Assembly (NCBI GenBank): GCA_907163375.1 | Contig: CAJQUW010007115.1 | Coordinates: 62,001 to 126,000 of the forward strand | Source of the DNA: Prostheceraeus crozeri | Taxonomy: Eukaryota > Platyhelminthes > Polycladida > Euryleptidae | Reading direction: 5' to 3' | Length of the DNA: 64,000 nt | Shown here: positions 42,883 to 52,510 of the stretch, piece after piece | Position numbering within the stretch: position 1 is the stretch's first letter | How the letters are laid out: each line of letters starts with the position of its first letter | Position numbers and translations under genes: made by a program | The notes under the pieces: model-generated | Told to the model about the DNA's origin: nothing | The model's input: the letters and a program-made list of their open reading frames with translations, nothing else | The model's database searches: none

Positions 42883-45018
42883 CAGTCGAATCCGCGTAAG
42901 TCGGATCCGCATAACTCGGATTTCCGGATAACTCGGATAAATTTTTCCCCGAAATCTGCTTCTATTCTATCAATGCTGAAAAATTTGTCTAAGTCGAATT
43001 TCCGGCTAAGTCGGACGGACAGGAAGGCCATTTTGTACGTAACTTTCATGCAACTCGGATAAATAACCGAATTTGCAAGCCTAAGCAGAGAAATATTTCT
43101 TCTTCACCTAACCAACCACAGAGAAGATATGAAAGCCATGTGTTCTATAAATAGAATCTGGTTTTCCCAACGATATTTTAACTCCTAACAGGCAAGGGTT
43201 ATATAAATAGAATCTGGTTTTCCCAGATCAGAAAGTTGTGCTCAGTTATATTAGCGTCACATTCATTGTTATTCGATCGTCATGTCTAAACGGAAATTAA
43301 AAACATTAGATTTGAAGAAGAAAATTGAGATTATTGACTTTGTGGAAGCAAATCCTTCATATAAGCGTGTTGAAATTTCTAATAAATTTGATATTCCAAC
43401 TTCGACGCTTAGAGATTTGTTGAAAAATCGTGAACAATTGAGAATTATTTTTAGCCAGTCTTCTCAAAATCTTTCTCGAAAACGTCAACGACAGAATCAA
43501 TACGAAGAAGTTGATCAATGTTTATTGGAGTGGTTTACTGAGCGAAGGAGCAGAAATTTATGCATAGATGGTGAAGTCCTGCGCGCAAAAGCAACCGAAT
43601 TTGCTAAAGCTTTGGATATTGACGTCGAAATATCTGCGTCTTGGATTAGTCGTTGGAAAGTGAGGCATGACATTTGTCAGAAAAAACAAGCCGGAGAAAG
43701 CGCTGATGTCACAGAAGAATCGTTGCATGACTGGAAAAATACGCAGCTTCCTGCCTTACTCGATCGATACTCTGCAGACGACATATTTAATGCGGATGAG
43801 ACCGCCCTTTTTTGGAAACTGATGCCGGATCGGTCGTTAGTCTTCAGAAAGGAAGATTCACACGGAGGGAAGAAATCTAAAGATCGGATAACTATTTTAG
43901 TTGCAGCGCGTATGACCGGCGAAAAGCTTCCGATTCTCGTCATTGGTCGTGCTACAAAGCCGAGATGCTTCAAAGGAGTTGTCCATCTTCCACTTCGATA
44001 TGAAGCAAATTCAAAGGCTTGGATGACACGGTCCATTTTTCAGTCTTGGCTTCGTCGTTTAGACCTCAAAATGAAGCAGCAAAATCGAAAAATTGCCATG
44101 GTGTTAGACAATTGCAGTGCACATTCTATTGATTCGCAACTTACCAACATCGAGCTTATCTATCTACTTCCGCATACAACTTCTAAATCGCAACCTATGG
44201 ACGCTGGCATCATTTACAGCCTGAAGCGCCGCTACAGAAAGAGTCTCTTAATCAAGCGTCTGGCAGCATTCGATGCATCTATCGACTTCACAATGTCTCT
44301 CCTCGAAGCTTGTCATATGCTTCGAAAGTCATGGGAAGATCTGCCGTCATCGGTGATCAAAAACTGCTTTATAACTTGTGGTTTCATGGAGGGTAACGCA
44401 AATGATGCCCCAGCCGATGAGGAATATCCAAATATTTTCGAAAGACTTCAGAGATTTTTAACATTCGACACACCCATCAACCTTCATCAATTTGCTACCG
44501 TTGATGATGAGGTTGAGACGCGAGCTACCCTTACCGATGCTGCTATTTTTGCTCAGCATACCCAACGAGCAGAAAGTGATGATGACATTAAAGGCGACGC
44601 AGCACTGGTAATGCCATCGATAGTCCAATTATTAGGGGCCCTAAAAACAATGGAAACATGGTCTTTACTCTCGTCTGAGGCATCAGAAAGTGATTATGAC
44701 TATTTCCAAAGATTGGAGTTGCGTGTTGTCTCCACATACTCAAAAAAAAACAGACAAGTATCACGGACTTTTTCTCCAAAAAGATGTGAGTGTTTTTATA
44801 CTTTTTATAAACATCAGTTTAATGACGATAAATGATATGTATACGTACAATTGGTACATGTAATTGTATGATGTGTTATTTGTGATATGTAGGCTTAAAT
44901 ACCATACAAATAAAATCATACACTGAGAATATTTTGCTGTTTTCATATAACTCGGATTTCCGGATAACTCGGATTTTTTTCTCAGTCCCATGAGATCCGA
45001 CTTATGCGGATTTGACTG
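42883..45018 (+). mobile_element. Tigger/pogo DNA transposon, nearly complete
   Basis: The 2,136-base element has ends CAGTCGAATCCGC and GCGGATTTGACTG and TA target duplications (42881-42882 and 45019-45020). Both ends repeat AACTCGGATTTCCGGATAAC, likely a transposase-binding word. It contains one long transposase gene with an almost unbroken frame. It lies in the DHX9 12-kb intron, just 320 bases from the first coding exon, antisense to the host gene. Confidence 0.93.
43282..44835 (+). CDS. Tigger/pogo transposase (DDE_1, CENP-B-type HTH)
   Basis: A 517-residue frame. The N-terminal psq/CENP-B helix-turn-helix is KKKIEIIDFVEANPSYKRVE with IPTSTLRDLLK; the second HTH includes WFTERRSRNLCIDGEVLRAK. 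The DDE core has NADETALFW (D, about residue 171), MVLDNCSAHS (D, about 275) and SQPMDAGIIYSLK (D, about 305). The last ~30 residues are off-family. The usual pogo ending, a PCNA-binding QTSITDFFSKKM followed by a stop, is present in the next frame at 44751-44789, just after a run of nine A at 44742-44750. A one-base slip in that run would explain the swap. Otherwise I see no damage. Confidence 0.92.
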   Translation: MSKRKLKTLDLKKKIEIIDFVEANPSYKRVEISNKFDIPTSTLRDLLKNREQLRIIFSQSSQNLSRKRQRQNQYEEVDQCLLEWFTERRSRNLCIDGEVLRAKATEFAKALDIDVEISASWISRWKVRHDICQKKQAGESADVTEESLHDWKNTQLPALLDRYSADDIFNADETALFWKLMPDRSLVFRKEDSHGGKKSKDRITILVAARMTGEKLPILVIGRATKPRCFKGVVHLPLRYEANSKAWMTRSIFQSWLRRLDLKMKQQNRKIAMVLDNCSAHSIDSQLTNIELIYLLPHTTSKSQPMDAGIIYSLKRRYRKSLLIKRLAAFDASIDFTMSLLEACHMLRKSWEDLPSSVIKNCFITCGFMEGNANDAPADEEYPNIFERLQRFLTFDTPINLHQFATVDDEVETRATLTDAAIFAQHTQRAESDDDIKGDAALVMPSIVQLLGALKTMETWSLLSSEASESDYDYFQRLELRVVSTYSKKNRQVSRTFSPKRCECFYTFYKHQFNDDK

Positions 45019-45335
45019 TACTCGTATTATTACATTATTATTATTTTCAGTTGGAGCAGACGATGGTGTGTTGAACATTGATACTAAACTGTTATCTAGG
45101 CTCAAAATGCAAGAGGCAGGAACTACTCCAAACACTTAAATTTCTGGGTTTTACCTCGTATGTCTTTACATGAAATCATATACATTTCAAATCGTTATTT
45201 TAGTTTGAGGTGGTGAATTCCCGATTTTGACATGGGTTCATAGGGGTTTTCCTGGTTTCTTGTTCTTTCGATCAGCGGTTTTCCGCGTCACCATGCGCCT
45301 AGTCCGGTAACATTCCAACTTTTGTTCATACTTAC

Positions 45336-45466
45336 TTCGCACATGAAACGTTGACGTTGCTTATTCCCAACTGCTCGGATCTGATAGTCAGGCGACACCT
45401 TTTTATTACTTCCAAGCCATGAATGAAGAAATTGCTTTATTTCTCCACCCGACATAGTAAGGATAG
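45336..45466 (-). CDS. DHX9: DHX9 first coding exon (ATG at 45455)
   Basis: After an acceptor (TTTTTTCAG) and 11 untranslated bases, the frame MSGGEIKQFLHSWLGSNKKV, then SPDYQIRAVGNKQRQRFMCE runs 40 codons to a GTAAGT donor. Human DHX9 begins MGDVKNFLYAWCGKRKMTPSYEIRAVGNKNRQKFMCE, so this is the true N-terminus and the first part of dsRBD1. The acceptor before the ATG implies a further 5' untranslated exon to the right, which I cannot locate. Phase 0 joins exon 2 exactly in the expected place of the domain. Confidence 0.94.
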
Positions 45467-47635
45467 CTGAAAAAAGGATTGAAATTCCAACTTAGAATGA
45501 CATTTATAGAAGGTTATAGAAGGCTGCTGCATGAGGCACTATTTCACGATGTACACAATGAATTATAAGACTGAAAATAAAAACAAGAACGCTTCAATGA
45601 AACCAATGTAAATTTACAAGTTAAATACATCTGTGAATTCATGCCAAAAATGTATTCAATTTCCATCAAGCAACAAATGACTTCAAGCGGTTGTCACTCA
45701 TATTAGCAATGTAATGTTTGCGTAGCTTGCGTATATGGAGGTACTTGAACATTGAGAAGCTTCAAAAATGTCTGTGCATGAAACATTGTGATATTAACCC
45801 TGAACTAGAGCGGTGGTGTGAAAAATTTCCAAAGTTGCATTCAACAGTTACTTTTCCTATCAATGGAGGAAGGTCACTTCGCATTTTCTTAAATGCTCAA
45901 CCATTCTTACAAGGGCATTCTAACTCTTGAGTGAGTGAGTGAGCGAACGAGGTTTTCAGCCGTTTCATGGTGAACGAGTTACCCTGAGCAAACGGCATAT
46001 TCCGGCTGCTACCTCTGAACTGAACTAAGAATTTGCCGTTCATAAACTGAAGAACGAACATAACTGGTCTTTTGTAATTCTTCCAATTCCTGCCCATACA
46101 TTAACATCGAACCATTGACATTGCTCCTCCCAGTATCTACAATCATACGTATTTTGTAGAGGACTTGGCAAATCCTGTGTAAGCCATGCATAAGAGGTAG
46201 TATTGTATACCTTCAAATCAAGTGGCCTAATTTGATATCTGAATAAATGAGTCCGTCAACTTCCTGTGTAATTTTTAATTCCAAACTGAAGATACGAAAA
46301 TACCTACGTTAAGAAAAGCTAAAAGGAAGCATTCCTGCAGGTATTGAAAAATCTCGTAGCTGTTTTCGTCTCAGATGTTGAAAGCATGACCGATAGTAAC
46401 AAATTCTTAGAATATATTCAGGTTGGGATCCCCTTTTACTTGTCGAACGAAAAATAAGATAAGTACCTCTTTGTAAAGCTTAGTCCAAGTAAATTTAAGG
46501 AAAACGTTCAATATTCCGTCAGCAGTTTGCCTCATTTATTCAGTACCCAACTGATAAGGTTCATCATCGGATGACGTTACATGTGCCATTGCATTTTCTT
46601 GTGTAGGCCTAGTTAAAGTCTTTGATATTTCATAAAAATGACAGGTGCTTGTAAGAATTTCACTCTGGTTCTTTCTTAATACGTAGGAATTTTGGAGCAT
46701 CAAAGGGATTAAGTGCTTCCTCAAGAGCTTTGTGTAATTCGGACGAAGTGACATGTCCAAGAAGCTGTAATGTTCAGCTCCTTGTGATGATGATTTTAGC
46801 CCCCATCCGGTGTCTTACATGTACATCCATCTGACCTAGATGTGACACTTTATTCAATGATTCTTCAAATAAACACACAAATAATGGTAACTTAGAGAGA
46901 TGGTCGAGTCAAAGTCATTTCAGGCACGGGGCAATGCCAAACGTGATAGCGTAGCCAATTTTGTCTTTGCGTGGCTACAAAGACTATGAGGGATTCATCA
47001 AGAAGAATCACTTTCATCATCAAAATCAATGAAATCAATAAAGAAGCCGACGAATTGCAGTTAACCTCCGTAGACTAGAGTAACCAATAGAGTTCTGCTT
47101 TTCGCTACATCATCCCTTTCCATTGCACATCATATCTACATGTAGCCGAATTCCATTTTCCCTGACTTTTCCAGAGCAAACTTTTCCTCTGACTTTCCCA
47201 GGTTTTTCCAGACGTTATACACCCTGAAGCAAAAATAAATTGAGCACAAATCTCCTGGGGTCAAGCAGTGATCGAACGAGGTAATTAAGGAGCTTTCTTT
47301 CGCCTTCAGCATGAAATGAAGATACGGCCTAATGTACATGTCTTGGCATTCTGAGTTGATTCTAGAATTCTGAGTTGATTCTAGAGTCTTTCATAGTTTT
47401 ATGTGCAAACTCATCAATACAATTTCTCAATAAACAAATTATTAATAATAGGCATGAGCTTTGAGGACTTTTAGGCGAATATATATTTACAAGCACGTCA
47501 CTGACAACCATTCAGCCGAAATCGGTCTCACGTCGATTTTCACTCATCATATAGGCGTGCATGGGATTTGAGCATGACTGATTGCTTGTAGGGGGAAAAT
47601 ATTGTATCCAAAGACAGCTGTTTTATTCAGGTCGT
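45467..47635. other. region upstream of DHX9 coding start, nothing firmly recognised
   Basis: Should contain the 5' untranslated exon(s) or promoter of DHX9, but no CpG-rich or TATA-like core stands out. Short frames on the minus strand near 46000-46190 faintly recall a Tc1-type transposase segment (VWAGIG) but cannot be supported. Confidence 0.35.
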
Positions 47636-47836
47636 TCTACACCTTTTCCATTTTTATTTCAGATATTTCCAAATCGATTTCCAAATGAATTTCAGATATC
47701 TATCAGAAACTCAACTTGAAGATATCTGAAATTCAATTGGAGAAATCTGAAATCCATCTGGAAATGTCTGAAATTCATTAAAAAATATCTGAAATCGATT
47801 TGGAAATATCTTATATAGAAATGGAGAAGGTGTAGA
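47636..47836. mobile_element. 201-bp MITE-like inverted-repeat element
   Basis: Ends TCTACACCTTTTCCATTT and GAAATGGAGAAGGTGTAGA are inverted. The interior is built of short repeats of AGATATCTGAAAT / CAAATCGATTT in both orientations. No coding capacity; no clear target duplication. Confidence 0.6.
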
Positions 47837-48562
47837 TGTAATATCTGTCACTGAAAGCCATCACCATTCCTTTGAATTATGCATGCAATTGAAAACTTAC
47901 TCTGACTGGCGAAAACAAATGAAGCCGTTTTTCATTTCATCAGAGGCGTTTGGCCGACTCCAAGAAGCGGAACTTGCTTATGTAACTTGAAAATATTTCC
48001 ATTAGTCATCACCGTGCTCTCATAAATCAAGTCTTCATTGAAGTGTGGACAAGTACATTTAACCCGTTAATGGCGATTAGTAACAATTGTTGCCACTCCC
48101 ATTTTTTGTGTTTTTGTCATAAAAAAATATCATGATAAGGCTTCACTACTGACATAGCATTCTTCCGTGTATGATAGATACTTTTGTAATGTATACTGAT
48201 CATTGGATATTTTCTTACGATTATATAGGCCTAAAATCATGTACCTTGGTAGTCGCGAAAGTACATCTGTAATCCTTTGTTGCATCAAGTCAAAATATTT
48301 TCATTTTACTTTGAAAGCTTATCTATAAATTCTTTCATGAGCTGTAGATGTCATAGGACGAACGTAAAGGCTATTGGACAGAATCATGTTCTACCAGAAG
48401 CAGTTTATCTCCGGTGGCAACAAATGTTGCCATTCGCCGGTAACACTTACAATAAATTATAGGCTACCCTGCTATGCTTAATCCCGAACTCAATAAGCAA
48501 TAATTTCATTGCCAATGCATGTCCTAATTTCTATGTTTGTATGATTTTGAAATACAAATCAT
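47837..48562. other. intergenic sequence, nothing recognised
   Basis: AT-rich, no supported feature. Confidence 0.4.
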
Positions 48563-48563
48563 T

Positions 48564-48600
48564 CCCTTTGACAAGCTCACGAAGAGCAGAAACCGGTCAG
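48564..48600 (+). other. PLE-tail / hammerhead-like motif
   Basis: CCCTTTGACAAGCTC, a short loop, GAGCAGAAACCGGTCAG: a 4-5 bp stem between a CTTTGACAAG box and a GAAACCGGTC box. Confidence 0.45.
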
Positions 48601-48660
48601 GGAATAGGAGACTTCGAGTTTTCCTTTTGAATTTGGTATTTTATATATATATATATATAT

Positions 48661-49207
48661 ATATAAAAGAAAGAACAAATGCTTTGACCGGACATGTTTC
48701 AATCTTCTTTCAAGATCATCTTCAGCGGAAAAGTTACAATTACAGACAAATCTTTCTTAAATACGTAGTCACATTGAAAACTGTTCATTTTGGAAGGCAC
48801 GTAATAGCATAGAAATCTTAAGTCAGACAGATAAAATAAAATAATTATTGGTAAATGCAAGCAACCATTTATCCTGGAGTCGATATTCATAAAAAGTAAT
48901 GAAAATCTCGCTAATGAAAGGAACGGATCATACACTCTTTAAATCTGTAACTTACTTTACGAATTGTACACACTATCTTCTAAATTATTTGAGTAGGTTG
49001 TGACTTCGTGTTTTTATTTTTATTTTATTTTATCTGTCTGACTTAAGATTTCTATGCTATTACGTGCCTTCCAGAATGAACAGTTTTCAATGTGACTACG
49101 CATTTAAGAAAGATTTGTCTGTAATAATTGTAACTTTTCCGCTGAAGATGATCTTGCAAGAAGATTGAAACATGTCCGGTCAAAGCATTTGTTCTTTCTT
49201 TTAAATA
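48661..49207. repeat. long inverted repeat (arms ~180 bp) with a tail motif in each arm
   Basis: 48661-48841 is the inverted, about 95 percent identical copy of 49020-49207; the loop is about 180 bases. Each arm contains CTGAAGATGATCTTG, then AAGATTGAAACATGTCCGG (minus strand at 48685-48724, plus strand at 49142-49181), the PLE-tail layout, and reaches to TTTGTTCTTTCTTTTA at its outer end next to a (TA)n run. Confidence 0.85.
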
Positions 49208-49245
49208 TGAGAAGCCTAGGCACACTTTGCGTGAATATAATATAT

Positions 49246-49477
49246 ATAAGTAAAATAAAAATCAGCCAGATTCTCAAATAAACATAGCTTCCTTACTTAA
49301 TCCTTCCTTCCTATTTATCAATAAATTTCTTCCTACCTTGAATGCCTAATGTACTATATATAGATATGCATGTATCTTCTTATCACTTTTATTTAATGCC
49401 TTGATAAGCAGTCAAACTGTGAAATCGATCGGCATAAGGCATTATTTGAGAATCTGGCTGATTTTTATTTTACTTAT
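49246..49477. mobile_element. 232-bp element: 36-bp perfect inverted repeats around a tail motif
   Basis: 49246-49281 and 49442-49477 are perfect reverse complements (around ATCAGCCAGATTCTCAAATA). Between them at 49399-49432 is CCTTGATAAGCAGTC, then CTGTGAAATCGATCGG, a PLE-tail motif. The architecture matches 39258-39402. Confidence 0.6.
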
Positions 49478-49530
49478 TTGTCGCCGTTTGCGTTTCCTGG
49501 TTTTTCTCTCTTTCTTTTTCTTTCTTTCTA

Positions 49531-49531
49531 T

Positions 49532-49571
<40 letters not shown>
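49531..49571. repeat. (TA)n(TG)n microsatellite
   Basis: About 13 TA repeats followed by GT/TG repeats. Confidence 0.9.
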
Positions 49572-49735
49572 AATGTGGGCAGCAAATCGTTATTCTTGCA
49601 TGTTTCATTAAATATAATATCGCAATCAGTCTTGTTAATTTTCAAATAATGATTTTCCATAGTTCTAAAAAGTTTCTTTTCTTCATTTGCTAAAAACTTC
49701 AACATACATTTTGAAAGCCATTTAATTGGAATCAT

Positions 49736-50690
49736 ACCGGTACTTCGGACTGTCACGGAGTCCATCTTCAGGGTAATTGAATTTGCTGAATGTACATTGA
49801 TCATACTAAGGAAAAAGCTAGGAAATATAAACCATGTATGTACAAAATTGTGAGAAGGATATCAAAAATGGAATAGAAATGGTCAACATTGGAAGAACAT
49901 AGAAATGATTAGTCTAATTCATGCATAAAAATGGAAATATTTTGCTACATTACTAATAAGCGATGGGTCAAACGCTGGTCTTGTTTATTGAGAAGAGGTT
50001 GGTTCTCTTTAATGAGTAGAGCCTCGGCGATTTCCAGATCTTTCTGCACTGGGTAATTTGCGATCACTTTTGAGTTGGATTCTATTAGTTTGTAACCAGG
50101 TTTTATATTTTGGTGTGTTGTTAGGTGTGTTTTTATTGAACCGTTTGACATATGTTGCTGGCATCTATGTGTGAGTGTGTTTGTCGTATAACCAATGTAG
50201 CGTCAGAAGGGCAATGAAATTGGTACACAACATGGTGCACAGTTGATTTGAAAGGATTGATGTTTTGGAGTACGTGTTGTAGGCGCGTCATTTTATAATA
50301 CACTCGCAATTTGATTCTATTTGATTCGCGAGTAGGGGCAACATTTGTTACTATGATTCTTTGAAGGCGCTTTTCTTCAACAACTGAGCTTGATGTCCAT
50401 TGGCTTTTAAAATAAAATATGATCTCACTCTCATCAATGGGTGCATTGACATTCTGCTTTCGTTTGAGGAAAGCTTTGATCACTTCTTCTATCAAACGCT
50501 GTGGGTATCCGTTGTTCACAAGTATTTCAGTAATTCTCAATATTTCTTGATGAAATAAAGCCCAACTCGAGCAGTGGCTGTAAGCTCTATGCAAATAAGA
50601 TGAAACTACAGACCGCTTGTATGTCTCTGGACCACGGAACATTTTGCGACATCTTCTTCTTCTCTGTACAACTTCGTCTCTATTCATTTG
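49736..50690 (-). mobile_element. Penelope-like element remnant A (minus strand)
   Basis: The minus-strand frame from 50687 starts with the PLE thumb (SSYLHRAYSHCSSWALFHQE, ILRITEILVNNGYPQRLIEE). It continues with the connector (KLRVYYKMTRLQHVLQNINP) and a degraded GIY-YIG endonuclease (HHVVYQFHCPSDAT, then in another frame SIKTHLTTHQNIKPG). It ends with a tail motif, CCCTGAAGATGGACTCC, then AGTCCGAAGTACCGGT, at 49736-49773. The RT palm is missing (5' truncation) and there is at least one frame break. Confidence 0.8.
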
Positions 50691-50756
50691 GAAAAATGAT
50701 TTATGCCAACAAATTGATGGTGTTTCGATGGGAAGTCCTTTAGGACCTGCATAAAA

Positions 50757-50850
50757 CTATAAAATGAAATTAAATCACACGTAGAAAATAATAATAATAA
50801 AAACCAACAAATGTTCAGATAGAGCCCGACCGGTTTCTTCCTGGGTTGCC
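50757..50850 (-). repeat. inverted copy of the PLE-B tail
   Basis: Reverse complement matches 52085-52175 (AACAGGTCGGGCTCTATCTG, then AACATTTGTTGGTTTTT and TTTCTACGTGTGATTTAATT) with some length difference in an AAT-rich run. It carries the GAAACCGGTCGGGCTC box. Confidence 0.85.
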
Positions 50851-52084
50851 TTCTGGTTTGAAATATTTCGCAACAGTTGGTTGCGTTATTTAGACGACTG
50901 TTTTTTTATCTGGAAAAATTCGTTTGGGGATGTTGACAATTTTTGTTTCCATTTTGAATGAATTGGATAATAACTTGCGATTTACAATAGAAGAAGGCAA
51001 TGAGAAAATTAGTTTTTTAGACGTCTTGATATGCAAGGAAGGTGACAAAATAGAAAGGGATATTTTCTACAAAAATACAGACAGTCATAATCATGTTCCT
51101 TTCCATTCAGGGCACCCAAAGCATTTGATCAGAAATATTCCTTATGTACTTGCCAGGCGCATTAATACCATTGTCTCAAAAAATGATATGAAAGAAATTC
51201 GTTTTGCAGAGATGAAAAACATTGATAAAACTAGGTTACCCGGTTCATCTAATAGATGATTCAATCAGAAAATCAAAAACTGAACAAAACATTGGAAAAC
51301 TAGCAAGTGACACTAACCAACCAATCTCATATGTTCAGACATGTAACCCAAACAATCCAAAAGTTTTTCAACACATCGAAACCCCAGTATTTGCAACACT
51401 ACAATTAACGGAGAAATTTAGGAATTCGAAATTAAGAGTCTCATACCGACAACCACCTTCCCTTCTTCAATTACTGCGGAAAAATAGACGATTTATCATA
51501 TATGGGGCTTCAAAATGTAATGACAAGAGGTGTTACAGTTGTCAGCATTTAATAACCGGGAGAGAACTAAACTATAAAATTGACAACGTTGACAAAACTT
51601 TTATTCTGAAATCAAATTTCAATTGCTCCTCCAAAAATATTGTATATGCTTTGCGATGTCGAGGATGCGAACAACTATATGTGGGTCAAACCGGTGACGC
51701 TTTGCGTTCGAGGATCCGAGTTCATCGAGAACAAATAAATTTATCCCGATACAGAATGCTCTATGTCAGCAAGCATATCTATGAGTGTGCGAAGAACTTC
51801 AATCCTTCTTTTAATGTTATTCCCTTCTTCAATTACCAGCTGAGTGCGATAGATTGTATCGAGAAAATAAAGAACAGATGTGTATTAAACTAATAAGACC
51901 GTCATTGAATAGGGATATAGGCACATCGACTTGATAAGATATCTCATTTTTCTATCACAGTGATGACAGTGTGCAGACATGGATATTTTTCTTTTCATTA
52001 TCATGTTTATTATTGAGTTATGTAGTTCTATGATTACTGAACTACGATGTATTTTGATTTTGAATACATTCATTTAGCCCTTGA

Positions 52085-52175
52085 TAAGCCTGCAAGCCAG
52101 GCAGAAACAGGTCGGGCTCTATCTGAACATTTGTTGGTTTTTCCTTTTACTTTCTACGTGTGATTTAATTTAATA
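52085..52175 (+). repeat. PLE-B 3' tail with hammerhead-like motif
   Basis: CCCTTGATAAGCCTGC, AAGCCAGGCAGAAACAGGTC then GGGCTC (from 52078). The stem is GCCTG/CAGGC with a box on each side. It follows the end of the GIY-YIG frame by 190 bases. Confidence 0.55.
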
Positions 52176-52353
52176 AATCAAAACGAATTGATTTCTGATG
52201 CACTTCAGGTGAACAAAAGACTGTTTGACATTTAATCACTTAAATACAAAATCGAGACATATCGGATGATGATCACTTTTCATACAATTCAACATTTATG
52301 GCGTCACGTTGTCTGGTCTCTTGCGTCAAGTCAAACAATAAAAGCAGTGAAAT

Positions 52354-52357
<4 letters not shown>

Positions 52358-52406
<49 letters not shown>
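52358..52406. repeat. (TA)n microsatellite
   Basis: About 24 uninterrupted TA repeats; a further short TA run lies at 52499-52510. Confidence 0.95.
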
Positions 52407-52409
<3 letters not shown>

Positions 52410-52510
52410 GTAAATTTGGGATGCAAATTATTCATTATACAAGTTTCATGAAAGTTTTTTTATATAAGTTTTTCTTTAATTTTTTTATACTAACCTTATA
52501 TATATATATA

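Larger units (their letters stand above)
33435..45335 (-). other. DHX9: DHX9 11.9-kb intron (between coding exons 1 and 2)
   Basis: Runs from GTAAGT at 45335 to AG at 33435. It contains a PLE fragment, an exact 186-bp duplication, a tail-motif hairpin, a deleted hAT, a LINE scrap and a Tigger. The 33.4-36.7 kb part shows no recognisable feature. Confidence 0.85.
50690..52175 (+). mobile_element. Penelope-like element remnant B (plus strand, GIY-YIG)
   Basis: RT motif QQIDGVSMGSPLGPA at 50707-50751 is cut by a 94-base segment (50757-50850) that is the inverted copy of the element's own 3' tail. The RT resumes with LRYLDDCFFIWKN (50881-50922), the thumb (NEKISFLDVLICKEGD) and ARRINTIVSKN. A second frame gives the Cys motif CNDKRCYSCQHL and an intact-looking GIY-YIG nuclease: NIVYALRCRGCEQLYVGQTG, then R.RVHREQI. 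The Cys motif and GIY-YIG spacing suggest the Neptune-type branch. At least one frame break at about 51230 (overlapping frames), plus a stop before the inserted tail. Confidence 0.85.
48563..52180. mobile_element. Penelope-like element cluster
   Basis: Two coding PLE remnants and at least seven tail motifs are packed into 3.6 kb, with inverted repeats and three long (TA)n runs (48643-48664, 49531-49556, 52358-52406 just outside). The pieces lie on both strands and overlap or interrupt each other, as expected from repeated insertion into earlier copies. Confidence 0.75.

Noticed and set aside
43677-44036. Minus-strand 119-residue ORF
   Set aside because: Antisense shadow of the Tigger transposase.
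45897-46191. Possible Tc1-like transposase scrap (VWAGIG) on the minus strand
   Set aside because: Only a few residues look right, no catalytic residues or ends could be found.
49528-49571. Possible Z-DNA or promoter function of the TA/TG run
   Set aside because: Plain microsatellite; no gene beside it to regulate.
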